15,092 nucleotides of DNA from Candidatus Gastranaerophilales bacterium. GTDB taxonomy: Bacteria; Cyanobacteriota; Vampirovibrionia; Gastranaerophilales; Gastranaerophilaceae. A program made the translations under genes and the position numbers. This document shows, one piece after another, positions 8,219-15,092 of the stretch (position 1 is its first letter; each line of letters starts with the position of its first letter). The notes beneath the pieces are model-generated. The model did not search any database, had not been told where the DNA came from, and saw only the letters and a list, made by a program, of their open reading frames with translations. Where the stretch lies: assembly GCA_947630355.1 (NCBI GenBank), contig CANRHJ010000032.1:1-15092 (forward strand). The letters run 5' to 3'.

Positions 8219-9700
8219 ATGAAAATTATAATTACTATAATAATACTGTTTTTATTACAGAGTTTGTCTTTTGCCTCACAAATTGATGATTATATAAAAT
8301 CATATACGGAATGCTGCGATAACGAAAGTTATAAAACTTTTTCCAAAGTTATAAAAGGGGGAGCAAGTATATCTGATATTGAAAAACAATTTATTATTGA
8401 CAGAGAAATATCAGATGAACTTAATTCCCGATTTATTTATACTGACCTGGAAAATTGTATTAAGATTGCATTGGAAGAAAATTATGATATAAAAATTCAA
8501 GACCAGTATAAAAGACAGTATTATTGGATGTATAAAAATGCGCAATTTCAGTTACTTCCCGATATATATTATAATTTTGACATATCAAACCTTGAAGGAC
8601 AATATTTGGTTGGCGGAATAGTTGCGACATCAACACATGAAGTGCCTATTCAAAGTTTAGCGGTTTTACAATGGTCAACGATAAATCAGGGAAAATATTT
8701 TTTTCTTGTCGCGCAAAGTAAAAATTTATTCAAAGCATACAGAGCAAATTTAGAATTTACAAAAGAACAAAAAATCAGAGATACCGTACTTGCATACTAT
8801 GATACGTTAGAGAAAAAAATGGAAATTGAAGTTCAAAAAGTAAATTTATATGACAGAATAGAACAATTAAAGTATACGCAAGGCAGGTTTGAAGCAGGTA
8901 TAGGGACACTGTATGACGTAAAAAGAGCGCAAGCGGAACTTGCCGGCGCACAGCAGGATTACACTGAAACATTAAATTCATTGAGGCTTCGGCAGGCTGC
9001 TTTAGCAAATGTATTAGGGGTTGATATACTTGATGCTATATATCCGTTTGAAATTACCGTTGATCAAAGAGTTCTTGTTAATCCGAATTGTGATATCGAA
9101 CAATTATATCAACAGGCACTTACCGCAAGAGAAGATATTCGTGCAAAACGCTCCGAAATTGAAGCATATAAAGCCCAAAGAAGTTCAAACTATACCGATA
9201 TTATCCCGGAAATAACTCTGTCATATCAAAACGGTTTAGTCGGAACCAAAAGAGCAGGCATGAGCTCTCATAACAGTTTAACACTAGATTTAAGAGCACA
9301 TGTCGGTAAAAATCTTCTAATGGGAACGATTACGAGTATAAAGTCCGACAGCGCTCTTGTTAAAGCTAAAAAATTGGAACTTATTAATTTAGAAAGAGAA
9401 GTTAAAGAAAATATTTTATCTTCTTATTATGATTCGATAAATGCATTAAAAAAAGTTGAAGCTTCAAAAGTTGAAACAGAAGCAGCCAATATAAGCCTGG
9501 ATTTATCTCTAACGAATATGAAAGCCGGTGAGGCTACCTTTATTGATGTTATTGCCTCTCAAAATTTAAAAGTCCAAGCTAATATTAATTTAATAAAAAA
9601 TATGATAGAATACAATAAAGCACAGACAAATCTTTTGTTTGAAATAGGAATATTAAGTCCTAAAAATGTTTTAAGAGACTATAAGACAAGATTTTATTAA
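8219..9700 (+). CDS. TolC-family outer membrane efflux protein
   Basis: This is a probable outer-membrane channel of a tripartite exporter (type I secretion or multidrug efflux). The signal peptide is residues 1-19, a hydrophobic run ending SLSFA, with likely cleavage before S20. An atypical stretch (about 20-75) carrying C32-C33 comes before the first outer-membrane efflux domain. The two OEP repeats each show their signature: RFEAGIGTLYDVKRAQAELA (223-242) with LRQAALANVLGV, and MKAGEATFIDVIASQNL (434-450) with QTNLLFEIGIL. Long helical segments alternate with strand-like ones (LPDIYYNFDIS; PEITLSYQNGL), as in TolC. Length (493 aa) is normal. No membrane-fusion protein or inner-membrane transporter gene is adjacent, so the cargo is unknown. 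No SD precedes the ATG; GATAAT lies 7 bases upstream (8207-8212). Confidence 0.9.
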   Translation: MKIIITIIILFLLQSLSFASQIDDYIKSYTECCDNESYKTFSKVIKGGASISDIEKQFIIDREISDELNSRFIYTDLENCIKIALEENYDIKIQDQYKRQYYWMYKNAQFQLLPDIYYNFDISNLEGQYLVGGIVATSTHEVPIQSLAVLQWSTINQGKYFFLVAQSKNLFKAYRANLEFTKEQKIRDTVLAYYDTLEKKMEIEVQKVNLYDRIEQLKYTQGRFEAGIGTLYDVKRAQAELAGAQQDYTETLNSLRLRQAALANVLGVDILDAIYPFEITVDQRVLVNPNCDIEQLYQQALTAREDIRAKRSEIEAYKAQRSSNYTDIIPEITLSYQNGLVGTKRAGMSSHNSLTLDLRAHVGKNLLMGTITSIKSDSALVKAKKLELINLEREVKENILSSYYDSINALKKVEASKVETEAANISLDLSLTNMKAGEATFIDVIASQNLKVQANINLIKNMIEYNKAQTNLLFEIGILSPKNVLRDYKTRFY

Positions 9701-9715
9701 CATAAAAGAGCAAGT

Positions 9716-10795
9716 ATGATAAATATTTTTAAAAAATTTTTTTCCGCTGACAAGCAAACCATAATGGACAAAGAAATAAATAATCAGCCTGAAATTATTG
9801 AAAGGCTGATAAAAAAGTATATTACCGAAGATAATCAAATAAAAATATCGATACCTGAAGATATAGAGTGTGCAGCACTCATAGCAAGCGGTTCTTCTTA
9901 TCATTGTGCATCAATTGCCGCTGAATTTATGCGTAATAAACTTCATATATATGCTCAGTCATATTATGCAAGTGAAATGTCTTTAGAAGATAACCCTATT
10001 ACCGATTCATCGGCTCTTTACATATTTATATCACAATCGGGAGAAACAGCAGATACAAATAATTCGTTGTTAAAAATCAAACAAAAGACAATAAAAACAA
10101 TGTGTGTAACAAATACTCCAAACTCAACATTATATGAGAATACTAATTACAAGGTTCTAATAAATGCCGGCGAAGAAAAATCAATTGCATCCACAAAGGC
10201 TATGTCTGCTCAATTGTTTTGTTTATTTCTGATTGCACTTAAAATAGCGCAAAATAAAGGAATTAACACTGAATCATTTATTTCCGATTTAAAGAAAATA
10301 CCTAAACTACTTAAAAATGCGCTAACTAATACATTTCAGATATCGGAATATGCGAAAAAGCTTATTCAGTATGAAAATGCTGTTATTTTAGCTTCGGGAA
10401 GTTTATATCCGTTGGCAAAAGAAGGTGCTTTAAAAATAAAAGAAACTTCCTATATTAACACTTCGGCATACCCTACGGGTGAGTTTCTGCATGGGCATAT
10501 TGCCATATTAAATAAAAAATGTGCTCTCATAATTCTGGTTAACGATTTTAATTTGAATTATTCTTTAAAAGTATTTGATAAAATTAAAGAAAATTATAAA
10601 ACGGAAATACTCGCCGTAACAGATTTGAACATAAATGCAAATTTGAATAAAAATATAATTTTAACGCAGACAGATTCTGATATGGAATTTTTATTTAAAT
10701 CATTGATAATTTTACAAATACTTGCATGTAAAACTGCTGAATTGTTAAATCGTAATGTTGATAAGCCAATTGGTTTATCAAAGATTGTAAGATAA
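9716..10795 (+). CDS. SIS-domain aminosugar-phosphate isomerase/deaminase (GlmS isomerase half without glutaminase)
   Basis: The protein (359 aa) matches the two-SIS isomerase half of glucosamine-6-phosphate synthase. MDKEINNQPEII (17-28) aligns with the GlmS linker helix (KEI.EQP). The first SIS domain has SGSSYH (58-63), SQSGETAD (106-113) and EEKSIASTKAMSAQL; the second has EGALKIKETSYI (236-247), GEFLHGHIAIL and the C-terminal KPIGLSKIVR. Residues equivalent to the GlmS catalytic Glu/Lys/Glu (E236, K240, E243), His (H259) and C-terminal Lys (K356) are all kept, so sugar-phosphate chemistry is likely. With no N-terminal glutaminase it cannot use glutamine. The best alternatives are a NagB-II-type glucosamine-6-phosphate deaminase or an ammonia-dependent or sugar-phosphate isomerase. 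It begins 15 bases after the TolC-like gene, suggesting co-transcription. The true start could be M15-M17 rather than the lysine-rich first ATG. Confidence 0.85.
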   Translation: MINIFKKFFSADKQTIMDKEINNQPEIIERLIKKYITEDNQIKISIPEDIECAALIASGSSYHCASIAAEFMRNKLHIYAQSYYASEMSLEDNPITDSSALYIFISQSGETADTNNSLLKIKQKTIKTMCVTNTPNSTLYENTNYKVLINAGEEKSIASTKAMSAQLFCLFLIALKIAQNKGINTESFISDLKKIPKLLKNALTNTFQISEYAKKLIQYENAVILASGSLYPLAKEGALKIKETSYINTSAYPTGEFLHGHIAILNKKCALIILVNDFNLNYSLKVFDKIKENYKTEILAVTDLNINANLNKNIILTQTDSDMEFLFKSLIILQILACKTAELLNRNVDKPIGLSKIVR

Positions 10796-10864
10796 ATATG
10801 TAAATTTTTTTTAATATTATGTCAAAAAAAGCAATTTATATAACTTTATTACTTCGGTGTAAGT

Positions 10865-12058
10865 ATGAAAATATCTGATTTAAATATTAATAATAAAACA
10901 AATTTATCTTCTCCATTTAATCCGAAATTATTATTCGGAGTCAGATGTGAGGGAATAAAACCGCTTGAAAAAGATACCATATCATTTTGCGGTGCCGGTA
11001 AATTTAATTCCGACAACATGATATATGCACCAAGTGAGGGTATATGCAGGAAAGTAGTTCAAAATGCAGAACCTGCAAGATATTATCTGAATTTATTATT
11101 GGATCAATACATAGGTAAACTTAAACAGCCGGCATATGAGGCACAAAATCCCGATAAATACCCTGTTGCCGAATATAAAACAGCAATAAAATCAGCATCA
11201 AGTATAAGGGAAAAAATTGTATCAAAATATCCCGACATTATAAAAAATGCTGATAAAGTTATTGCTCCGGATTCAATTGACGGTGTTAAGCAAAACGTAA
11301 AGGATATTGTCAGAGCAAGAATTGTTTTACAGGAAGGCAAACCTTCACAAACAAAAAAAGTACTTGATGCAATTCAAGAAGCTGTAAATGATAAAAAAAT
11401 AAAAATTACATCTGTTGAAAATTATCTCCCTGATAAAAATAATCTTTTATTAAACACGGAATTAGATGATTATATATACGCAAAAGATCCTCATTTAGCA
11501 AACTTTGCGAAAGCTGCAAATGCTGAATATATAAAAGACAATAAAAAATCCGGATACATGGGAATACATTTGAATATTGACTTATCAGACAATTTATACT
11601 CCGGTAAATTTGCCGATTTTAACGGCTATTGTGCCGAAATACAAATATTAGGTTCTGATGTGGAACAATTAAAAGATATTGAAGATTTGTGTTATAAATT
11701 AAAAGCAAATAAAAAATCTTCAAACAAACAATATTCAACATTTAACAATTATTTCCTAAAACATTACAATAAAAAATATGAAAATGCTTTTGAAAGTTAC
11801 ACCTATGACAGTTATATTACTCAAAGAGTAAAGCCGCTTTCAAAAAAAAGAAGTTCACAGCTGCCGAGTTTGGAAAAGTTAGGATACGATAATAAACTGC
11901 CTTCCACTCTTGATTTTAACAAATTAAAATCCGTTAAAACAATTTGTGATGAAGAAATAAAAGTGTCAGCTGAAAAAGATGCAAAAGAAACCCCTGTAAA
12001 AACAAATAAGCTTGTTAAAGAGTGTATTAATCAATTAACCGCAAAATATAAAAAATAA
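10865..12058 (+). CDS. RelA/SpoT-like nucleotidyltransferase domain protein, divergent small alarmone synthetase
   Basis: A single RelA/SpoT synthetase-like domain (about 100-280) sits in a 397-residue protein without hydrolase, TGS or ACT domains. Motifs in order: K109...S113 in AIKSASSIREK, resembling the basic (R-x-K-x-x-x-S) motif but with Ala in place of the first Arg; VKDIVRARIVL with the metal-ligand-type D147; ENYLPDKN; KSGYMGIHLNI with Y231 and H235; and AEIQIL with E258, the second acid, followed by a helix ending YKLK. Insertions separate the basic motif from D147 and lengthen the region before GYMGIH. The family makes (p)ppGpp or related alarmones, or in toxSAS members acts as a toxin; which applies here is unknown. 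The N-terminal 60 residues look unstructured and carry FGVRCEG and DTISFCG, a tag-like motif. The lysine-rich C-terminal ~70 residues are unrecognised. A possible -10, TATAAC, is at 10839-10844. No SD is evident. Confidence 0.72.
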   Translation: MKISDLNINNKTNLSSPFNPKLLFGVRCEGIKPLEKDTISFCGAGKFNSDNMIYAPSEGICRKVVQNAEPARYYLNLLLDQYIGKLKQPAYEAQNPDKYPVAEYKTAIKSASSIREKIVSKYPDIIKNADKVIAPDSIDGVKQNVKDIVRARIVLQEGKPSQTKKVLDAIQEAVNDKKIKITSVENYLPDKNNLLLNTELDDYIYAKDPHLANFAKAANAEYIKDNKKSGYMGIHLNIDLSDNLYSGKFADFNGYCAEIQILGSDVEQLKDIEDLCYKLKANKKSSNKQYSTFNNYFLKHYNKKYENAFESYTYDSYITQRVKPLSKKRSSQLPSLEKLGYDNKLPSTLDFNKLKSVKTICDEEIKVSAEKDAKETPVKTNKLVKECINQLTAKYKK

Positions 12059-12068
12059 ATTATTTTTT
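12050..12068. repeat. Perfect AT palindrome containing both stop codons of convergent genes
   Basis: AAAAAATAA (12050-12058) and TTATTTTTT (12060-12068) are exact reverse complements around one central base. The TAA of the rightward RelA/SpoT-like gene and the TAA of the leftward Tic20-like gene both lie inside it. Transcripts in each direction would end in a U-rich run, so a bidirectional termination role is possible, but a stem of only A-U pairs is weak. Confidence 0.6.
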
Positions 12069-12500
12069 GTAACTGTTCATAAATTTATTCATAAATTTAC
12101 TTAATATCGGAATATAAAAAATACGCCCCAAAATAACGCCCGTAACTATATAGATTAGCAATATAAACACAAACAATTCAAATAAAGTAAAAGAAATACC
12201 TGACGGGTAAAATCTTATTATTTTCAATGAAATAACAAAATTAATAACAGCCGTAATAAAGTTTAAAAACGGTATAAAAGACAATAATGACAATATTGTA
12301 CTAAAACATAATTTGATTATTGCCAATATAATTGAAATAATCATGGATTGAGATATGTTGTACATAAGAAAATATTTGAGATTTCTTTTGCAAACATAGG
12401 CAAAAATAATCCATAATAAACCTATAATCCCCATAGAAAAATATGAAAGAACGGAAATAATTTTTTCCAAAAGTGTAATTTTAACTACGTTATGCTGCAT
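12060..12500 (-). CDS. Small multi-spanning membrane protein, Tic20-like
   Basis: This 146-residue protein has about four hydrophobic helices (roughly 15-36, 48-70, 72-94, 104-126) and a basic C-terminus. The segment RNLKYFLMYNISQSMIISII (39-58) resembles the RF.RFN..QA motif after the first helix of the Tic20 family, which is found in cyanobacteria, plastids and some other bacteria. Bacterial Tic20 homologues have no firmly established role. DUF4870-like proteins have a similar layout and are the main alternative. The ATG lies inside the end of the TPR gene (11-base overlap), so translation is probably coupled. It is the last gene of a leftward operon and ends one base from the convergent RelA/SpoT-like gene. 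Confidence 0.6.
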   Translation of the reverse strand: MQHNVVKITLLEKIISVLSYFSMGIIGLLWIIFAYVCKRNLKYFLMYNISQSMIISIILAIIKLCFSTILSLLSFIPFLNFITAVINFVISLKIIRFYPSGISFTLFELFVFILLIYIVTGVILGRIFYIPILSKFMNKFMNSYKK

Positions 12501-13557
12501 TGTTTGTATCTTCTTCCGCTGTCATGTTTTTAATATATTCTTGTATAATTTCAATATAGATAAGCTTAATTTCGTCGTTTTCGGTATCAATATCAACGGC
12601 CTGTTTATATACAGAAACTGCAGAACGCAAGTCGTTAAGCATAACATAAGTATTACCGAGTAAAGTGTATACATTTGTATCTGCAGGTTCCAGTTCAATA
12701 ACCTTTTGATATAAATCAACGGATTTTTCATATTGTTTTTCAGAGTAATATAAATTAGCAAGCAGAATATATGCATTTGATGCCGAAGGATTTATTTCAA
12801 TTGCCTTATTATATAATTCTATTGCATCATCAATACGGTTTTGCTCATATTTTGAGATTGCAAAACATAAATAAGCCTGGTAGCATTCCGGGTATTTAAC
12901 AATAACTTTATTAAATAGATTATTTGAAAGTTCAAATTCCTTTGAGGCTGAATATGCATTTGCGCAGTAAATAATATATTTAATATCATCAGGAGCTATC
13001 TCAAGAGCCTTTTGAAAATTACTTGCCGCTTCATTATATCTTGAAAGTTTCATTAAAATAAAAGCGATATTAGCGTAGTTCTGAGGAATTTTATTATTCA
13101 GATTAAGTGCTTTTTCATAATATCTGAGAGCTTCGTCATAATTATTCTGATCCTGATAGAGCATAGCGATAGCGGAATAAACGGCATAATTTTTCTTATC
13201 CATATTAAGAGCTTTGATGTAATTTGACATGGCTTGTTTAAATTCGCCCAATTCAGCGTATGCATTACCGAGATTATAGAATACGGATATATTGTCTACG
13301 TTGAGTTCCGCTGCTCTTGAATAATAATTAACAGCTCTTTTATAGTCGTTCTTGCAGAAATAAATACTGCCAAGATTAATTAGTGCAACATAATTCGTGG
13401 GTTCAAAGTTTAATAAGCTTTCATATACGCCTAATGCACTGTCAAGTTCCCCGCACGTAAAATATATATTGGCAAGTTTTAAGTATAATTCCGAATCATT
13501 CGGATTATCTACTATATTTTTTATTAATTCTTCTATATCTTTCATATTCTTGTTCAT
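12490..13557 (-). CDS. Tetratricopeptide repeat protein with nine tandem 34-residue TPRs
   Basis: Residues 22-327 divide exactly into nine 34-residue TPR units with no insertion, each with the expected pattern (for example NLGNAYAELGEFKQA, ANLYYSEKQYEKS, then KAL.L.P). A partial tenth helix and a short acidic tail ending TNNAA complete the 355 residues. TPR solenoids bind partner proteins or peptides. No signal peptide or TM segment is visible, so the protein appears cytoplasmic. It starts 12 bases after the porin-like gene and overlaps the Tic20-like gene by 11 bases. Two in-frame ATGs (13557 and 13545) are possible, and neither has an SD. The first is favoured because a -35/-10 pair directly upstream would place transcription initiation at it. 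The partner is unknown; the neighbours suggest an envelope-related task. Confidence 0.93.
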   Translation of the reverse strand: MNKNMKDIEELIKNIVDNPNDSELYLKLANIYFTCGELDSALGVYESLLNFEPTNYVALINLGSIYFCKNDYKRAVNYYSRAAELNVDNISVFYNLGNAYAELGEFKQAMSNYIKALNMDKKNYAVYSAIAMLYQDQNNYDEALRYYEKALNLNNKIPQNYANIAFILMKLSRYNEAASNFQKALEIAPDDIKYIIYCANAYSASKEFELSNNLFNKVIVKYPECYQAYLCFAISKYEQNRIDDAIELYNKAIEINPSASNAYILLANLYYSEKQYEKSVDLYQKVIELEPADTNVYTLLGNTYVMLNDLRSAVSVYKQAVDIDTENDEIKLIYIEIIQEYIKNMTAEEDTNNAA

Positions 13558-13563
13558 AAAAGT

Positions 13564-13592
13564 ATTATACTAAATAATAAATCTGGTAGCAA
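13564..13592 (-). promoter_or_regulatory. Candidate internal promoter before the TPR gene, possibly leaderless
   Basis: Read leftward, TTGCTA (13592-13587), a 17-base spacer and a perfect TATAAT (13569-13564) stand just before the ATG at 13557. The transcription start would fall on or next to that ATG, and no SD is present. The -35 lies inside the end of the porin-like gene. It matches the layout before the cyclase gene, but chance is a real alternative in AT-rich DNA. Confidence 0.4.
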
Positions 13593-14685
13593 ATAAAAAC
13601 ATATTGGAATAATTATGATTTGGTAAATCTCTTCTGACATAGTTAATCATAAATTTCATATTTTTATACATTTTATAAGTAATACCTGCGGTATATTCTC
13701 CGGTTTTTGCATCGGGGTGAGTTTTATCTTCGTTAAAAAAGTCATATCTTGCGATTAATGAAAGTTTTGGAGTAATGTCATAGGATGCGCTTGTGTAAAA
13801 GCCTTCAGCTTTATTATTGCTATTATATACACCGTTATAACCGTCAGCATCGGCATATTCTGCTTTCAAATGCAGCTTTGAAAAATCGTAAGCGGCGAAA
13901 AACGAGTATTGTTCATAACTGTTCAAATATTTACCGTTTGTGTAACCGGAGCCTATTTTAAATCCGTTAATACTTTCAGAAAAATCAGTAAACGGTTTAA
14001 GCATTACGTAAGCCGTAAAATCAAGTCCGTGTCCGAAATCATCCATATATCTGGTACTGTCATAAAGTCCTATGTCATAATCAACATATTTATATGATCC
14101 GGTATTTCTGATACCAGCCGAACCCGCATTACCAAAGGTTCTGCCCAATTGAGATTTGAGAACAAACTCTTGCTGCATGGTAGAGAGTGAACCGTTATAT
14201 GTACTCATAAGTCTGTTGCCTTGCCCAAGTATTATTTTTTGATGTTCGTTTATATTATGTGATACATATAACCTTGAAATTTTATGGGTATAATTGCTGT
14301 AATTTTTAAAATTTCTTGTAAGATTTATATCAAACATTAGTTCTGATTTATTGTTGTTAAATCGGGTTCTGAGCATTGGCTCTATCACACCTAATTTTGC
14401 ATTAAAAGTTGAATCTTTATTTTCAATGTTATTAAACGTTAATGTACCTTCAAATAATACAAGACCCTTTACTGAATTTATAAATGAATTTTCAAATTCC
14501 AAACCGTTTTCGGTAAACAATTTTATCGCGGGAGAAATATTACTCTCTTTTTCAATATTGCCGTAATAAACATCGGAAAGATGATCATTAAAACTTTCTC
14601 TCGTATCAAGTATAACTTCTTCAATAGCACAAGCTTTAATGTTTTGCATAATAAGAATTATTATGAGTAGAATTATTTTTTTCAT
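13570..14685 (-). CDS. Outer-membrane beta-barrel, porin-like protein
   Basis: A signal peptide (MKK plus a hydrophobic run) ends at KACA, with cleavage likely after A20. The mature part (about 350 aa) is made of alternating polar/aromatic strands, such as AYVMLKPFTDF, YSFFAAYDFSKLHLKAEYAD, FYTSASYDITPKLSLIARYDFF and YTAGITYKMYKNMKFMINYVRR. It ends FLFATRFII, with the hydrophobic/aromatic terminus expected of a barrel recognised by the BAM machinery. The strand and turn pattern recalls phosphate-selective porin O/P-like proteins, but no family motif is decisive, so a specific substrate is not assigned. C19 is not in a proper lipobox (Lys at -2), so it is probably not a lipoprotein. The ATG overlaps the stop of the upstream UDP-sugar gene by 4 bases (ATGA), with no SD, implying coupled translation. 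Confidence 0.8.
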   Translation of the reverse strand: MKKIILLIIILIMQNIKACAIEEVILDTRESFNDHLSDVYYGNIEKESNISPAIKLFTENGLEFENSFINSVKGLVLFEGTLTFNNIENKDSTFNAKLGVIEPMLRTRFNNNKSELMFDINLTRNFKNYSNYTHKISRLYVSHNINEHQKIILGQGNRLMSTYNGSLSTMQQEFVLKSQLGRTFGNAGSAGIRNTGSYKYVDYDIGLYDSTRYMDDFGHGLDFTAYVMLKPFTDFSESINGFKIGSGYTNGKYLNSYEQYSFFAAYDFSKLHLKAEYADADGYNGVYNSNNKAEGFYTSASYDITPKLSLIARYDFFNEDKTHPDAKTGEYTAGITYKMYKNMKFMINYVRRDLPNHNYSNMFLFATRFII

Positions 14686-15092
14686 GAATTATTATTTACT
14701 TTTAAAATGCTGCTAAAATAATCAATAGTCTGTCTAAGCCCGGTTTCAATATCAATAGCCGGTTCCCATCCGAGTTTTTCTTTCGCAAGAGAAATATCAG
14801 GTTCTCTTTGAATCGGGTCATCCATAGGAAGCGGCTTATATATTATTTCCGAACTTGAACCCGTAAGTTTAATAATAGTCTTCGCAAAATCTATTATTCT
14901 GAATTCACAAGGATTACCCAAGTTAACGGGGCCGGTGAAATGTAAATCATTGTTCATAAGTTTTATAAGGGCATCAACCATGTCGGAAACGAAACAGAAA
15001 GCTCTTGTTTGAGAGCCGTCGCCATAGACCGTAATCGGTTCATTTTTTAAAGCCTGAACAATAAAATTAGAAACGACTCTGCCGTCATTTAC
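14682..15092 (-). CDS. UDP-glucuronate decarboxylase (UDP-xylose synthase), C-terminal part (runs off right edge)
   Basis: The 136 C-terminal residues of an extended short-chain dehydrogenase/reductase are present and the frame is open to the window edge. They begin with VNDGRVVSNFIVQALKNEP, then ITVYGDGSQTRAFCFVSDMVDAL, VNLGNPCEF, YKPLPMDDPIQREPDISLAKEKLGWEP and an amphipathic C-terminal helix. This order and wording are characteristic of UXS enzymes, which convert UDP-glucuronate to UDP-xylose using bound NAD. The NAD-binding Rossmann motif and the Tyr-x-x-x-Lys catalytic pair lie outside the window, so activity cannot be judged. A related UDP-sugar epimerase is the alternative, but DGRVVSNFIVQAL favours UXS. 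It is the first gene seen of the leftward operon and overlaps the porin-like gene by 4 bases. UDP-xylose would feed a surface glycan. Confidence 0.9.
   Translation of the reverse strand, partial: VNDGRVVSNFIVQALKNEPITVYGDGSQTRAFCFVSDMVDALIKLMNNDLHFTGPVNLGNPCEFRIIDFAKTIIKLTGSSSEIIYKPLPMDDPIQREPDISLAKEKLGWEPAIDIETGLRQTIDYFSSILKVNNNS

Noticed and set aside
10796..10850. Terminator after the SIS gene
   Set aside because: Only T-rich and A-rich runs that could pair loosely; no defined stem followed by a T-run.
10865..12500. RelA/SpoT-like gene plus convergent small membrane protein as a toxin-antitoxin pair
   Set aside because: The genes converge and are not co-transcribed. The membrane protein belongs to a different operon and looks Tic20-like.
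14626..14685. Lipoprotein signal (Cys19) in the porin-like protein
   Set aside because: The residues before the Cys (I-K-A) do not fit a lipobox, and an ordinary A-x-A cleavage site is present.
1..15092. CRISPR arrays, tRNA/rRNA genes, insertion sequences, phage genes
   Set aside because: No regularly spaced repeats, RNA gene folds, transposases or inverted-repeat-bounded elements were seen on either strand.

Overview
The window is AT-rich (roughly 30% GC by eye), densely packed DNA from a bacterium with a two-membrane envelope: it encodes a TolC-family outer-membrane protein and a beta-barrel porin-like protein, both with signal peptides. No phage, transposon, CRISPR, tRNA or rRNA signature was seen, and no gene-free stretch exceeds about 235 bases. 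Several traits suggest, without proving, the non-photosynthetic gut relatives of cyanobacteria (Melainabacteria/Gastranaerophilales). These are a CHASE2-adenylate cyclase, a RecG with a long N-terminal extension, a Tic20-like membrane protein, and a protein whose N-terminus carries a short 'FG...DTISFCG' motif that I recall from that group. This placement is inference.

Left part (1-5465): the 5' two fifths or so of pheT runs leftward off the window edge. It is divergent from a two-gene rightward unit of a membrane adenylate/guanylate cyclase with a CHASE2 sensor and recG, which overlap by 8 bases.

Middle (5471-10795): a leftward GT39-type membrane glycosyltransferase converges on recG with a 5-base gap. 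It is divergent from a GT2 polyprenyl-phosphate sugar transferase; the pair fits the usual logic of a lipid-linked sugar donor synthase plus the membrane transferase that uses it. After a possible terminator come a TolC-like outer-membrane efflux protein and, 15 bases later, a GlmS-like sugar-phosphate isomerase (SIS) protein that lacks the glutaminase half.

Right part (10865-15092): a single-domain RelA/SpoT-like nucleotidyltransferase reads rightward and ends one base from a leftward operon. In transcription order that operon is UDP-glucuronate decarboxylase (UDP-xylose synthase; only the C-terminal 136 residues are in the window), a beta-barrel porin-like protein, a protein of nine uninterrupted TPR units, and a small Tic20-like membrane protein. 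All junctions are overlapping or within 12 bases.

Overall this is an ordinary chromosomal segment with a cell-envelope/glycan theme. The least ordinary elements are the divergent RelA/SpoT-like protein, the isomerase-only GlmS homologue, the UXS/beta-barrel/TPR/membrane-protein operon, and the repeated arrangement of -10-like hexamers immediately upstream of start codons that lack a Shine-Dalgarno sequence.
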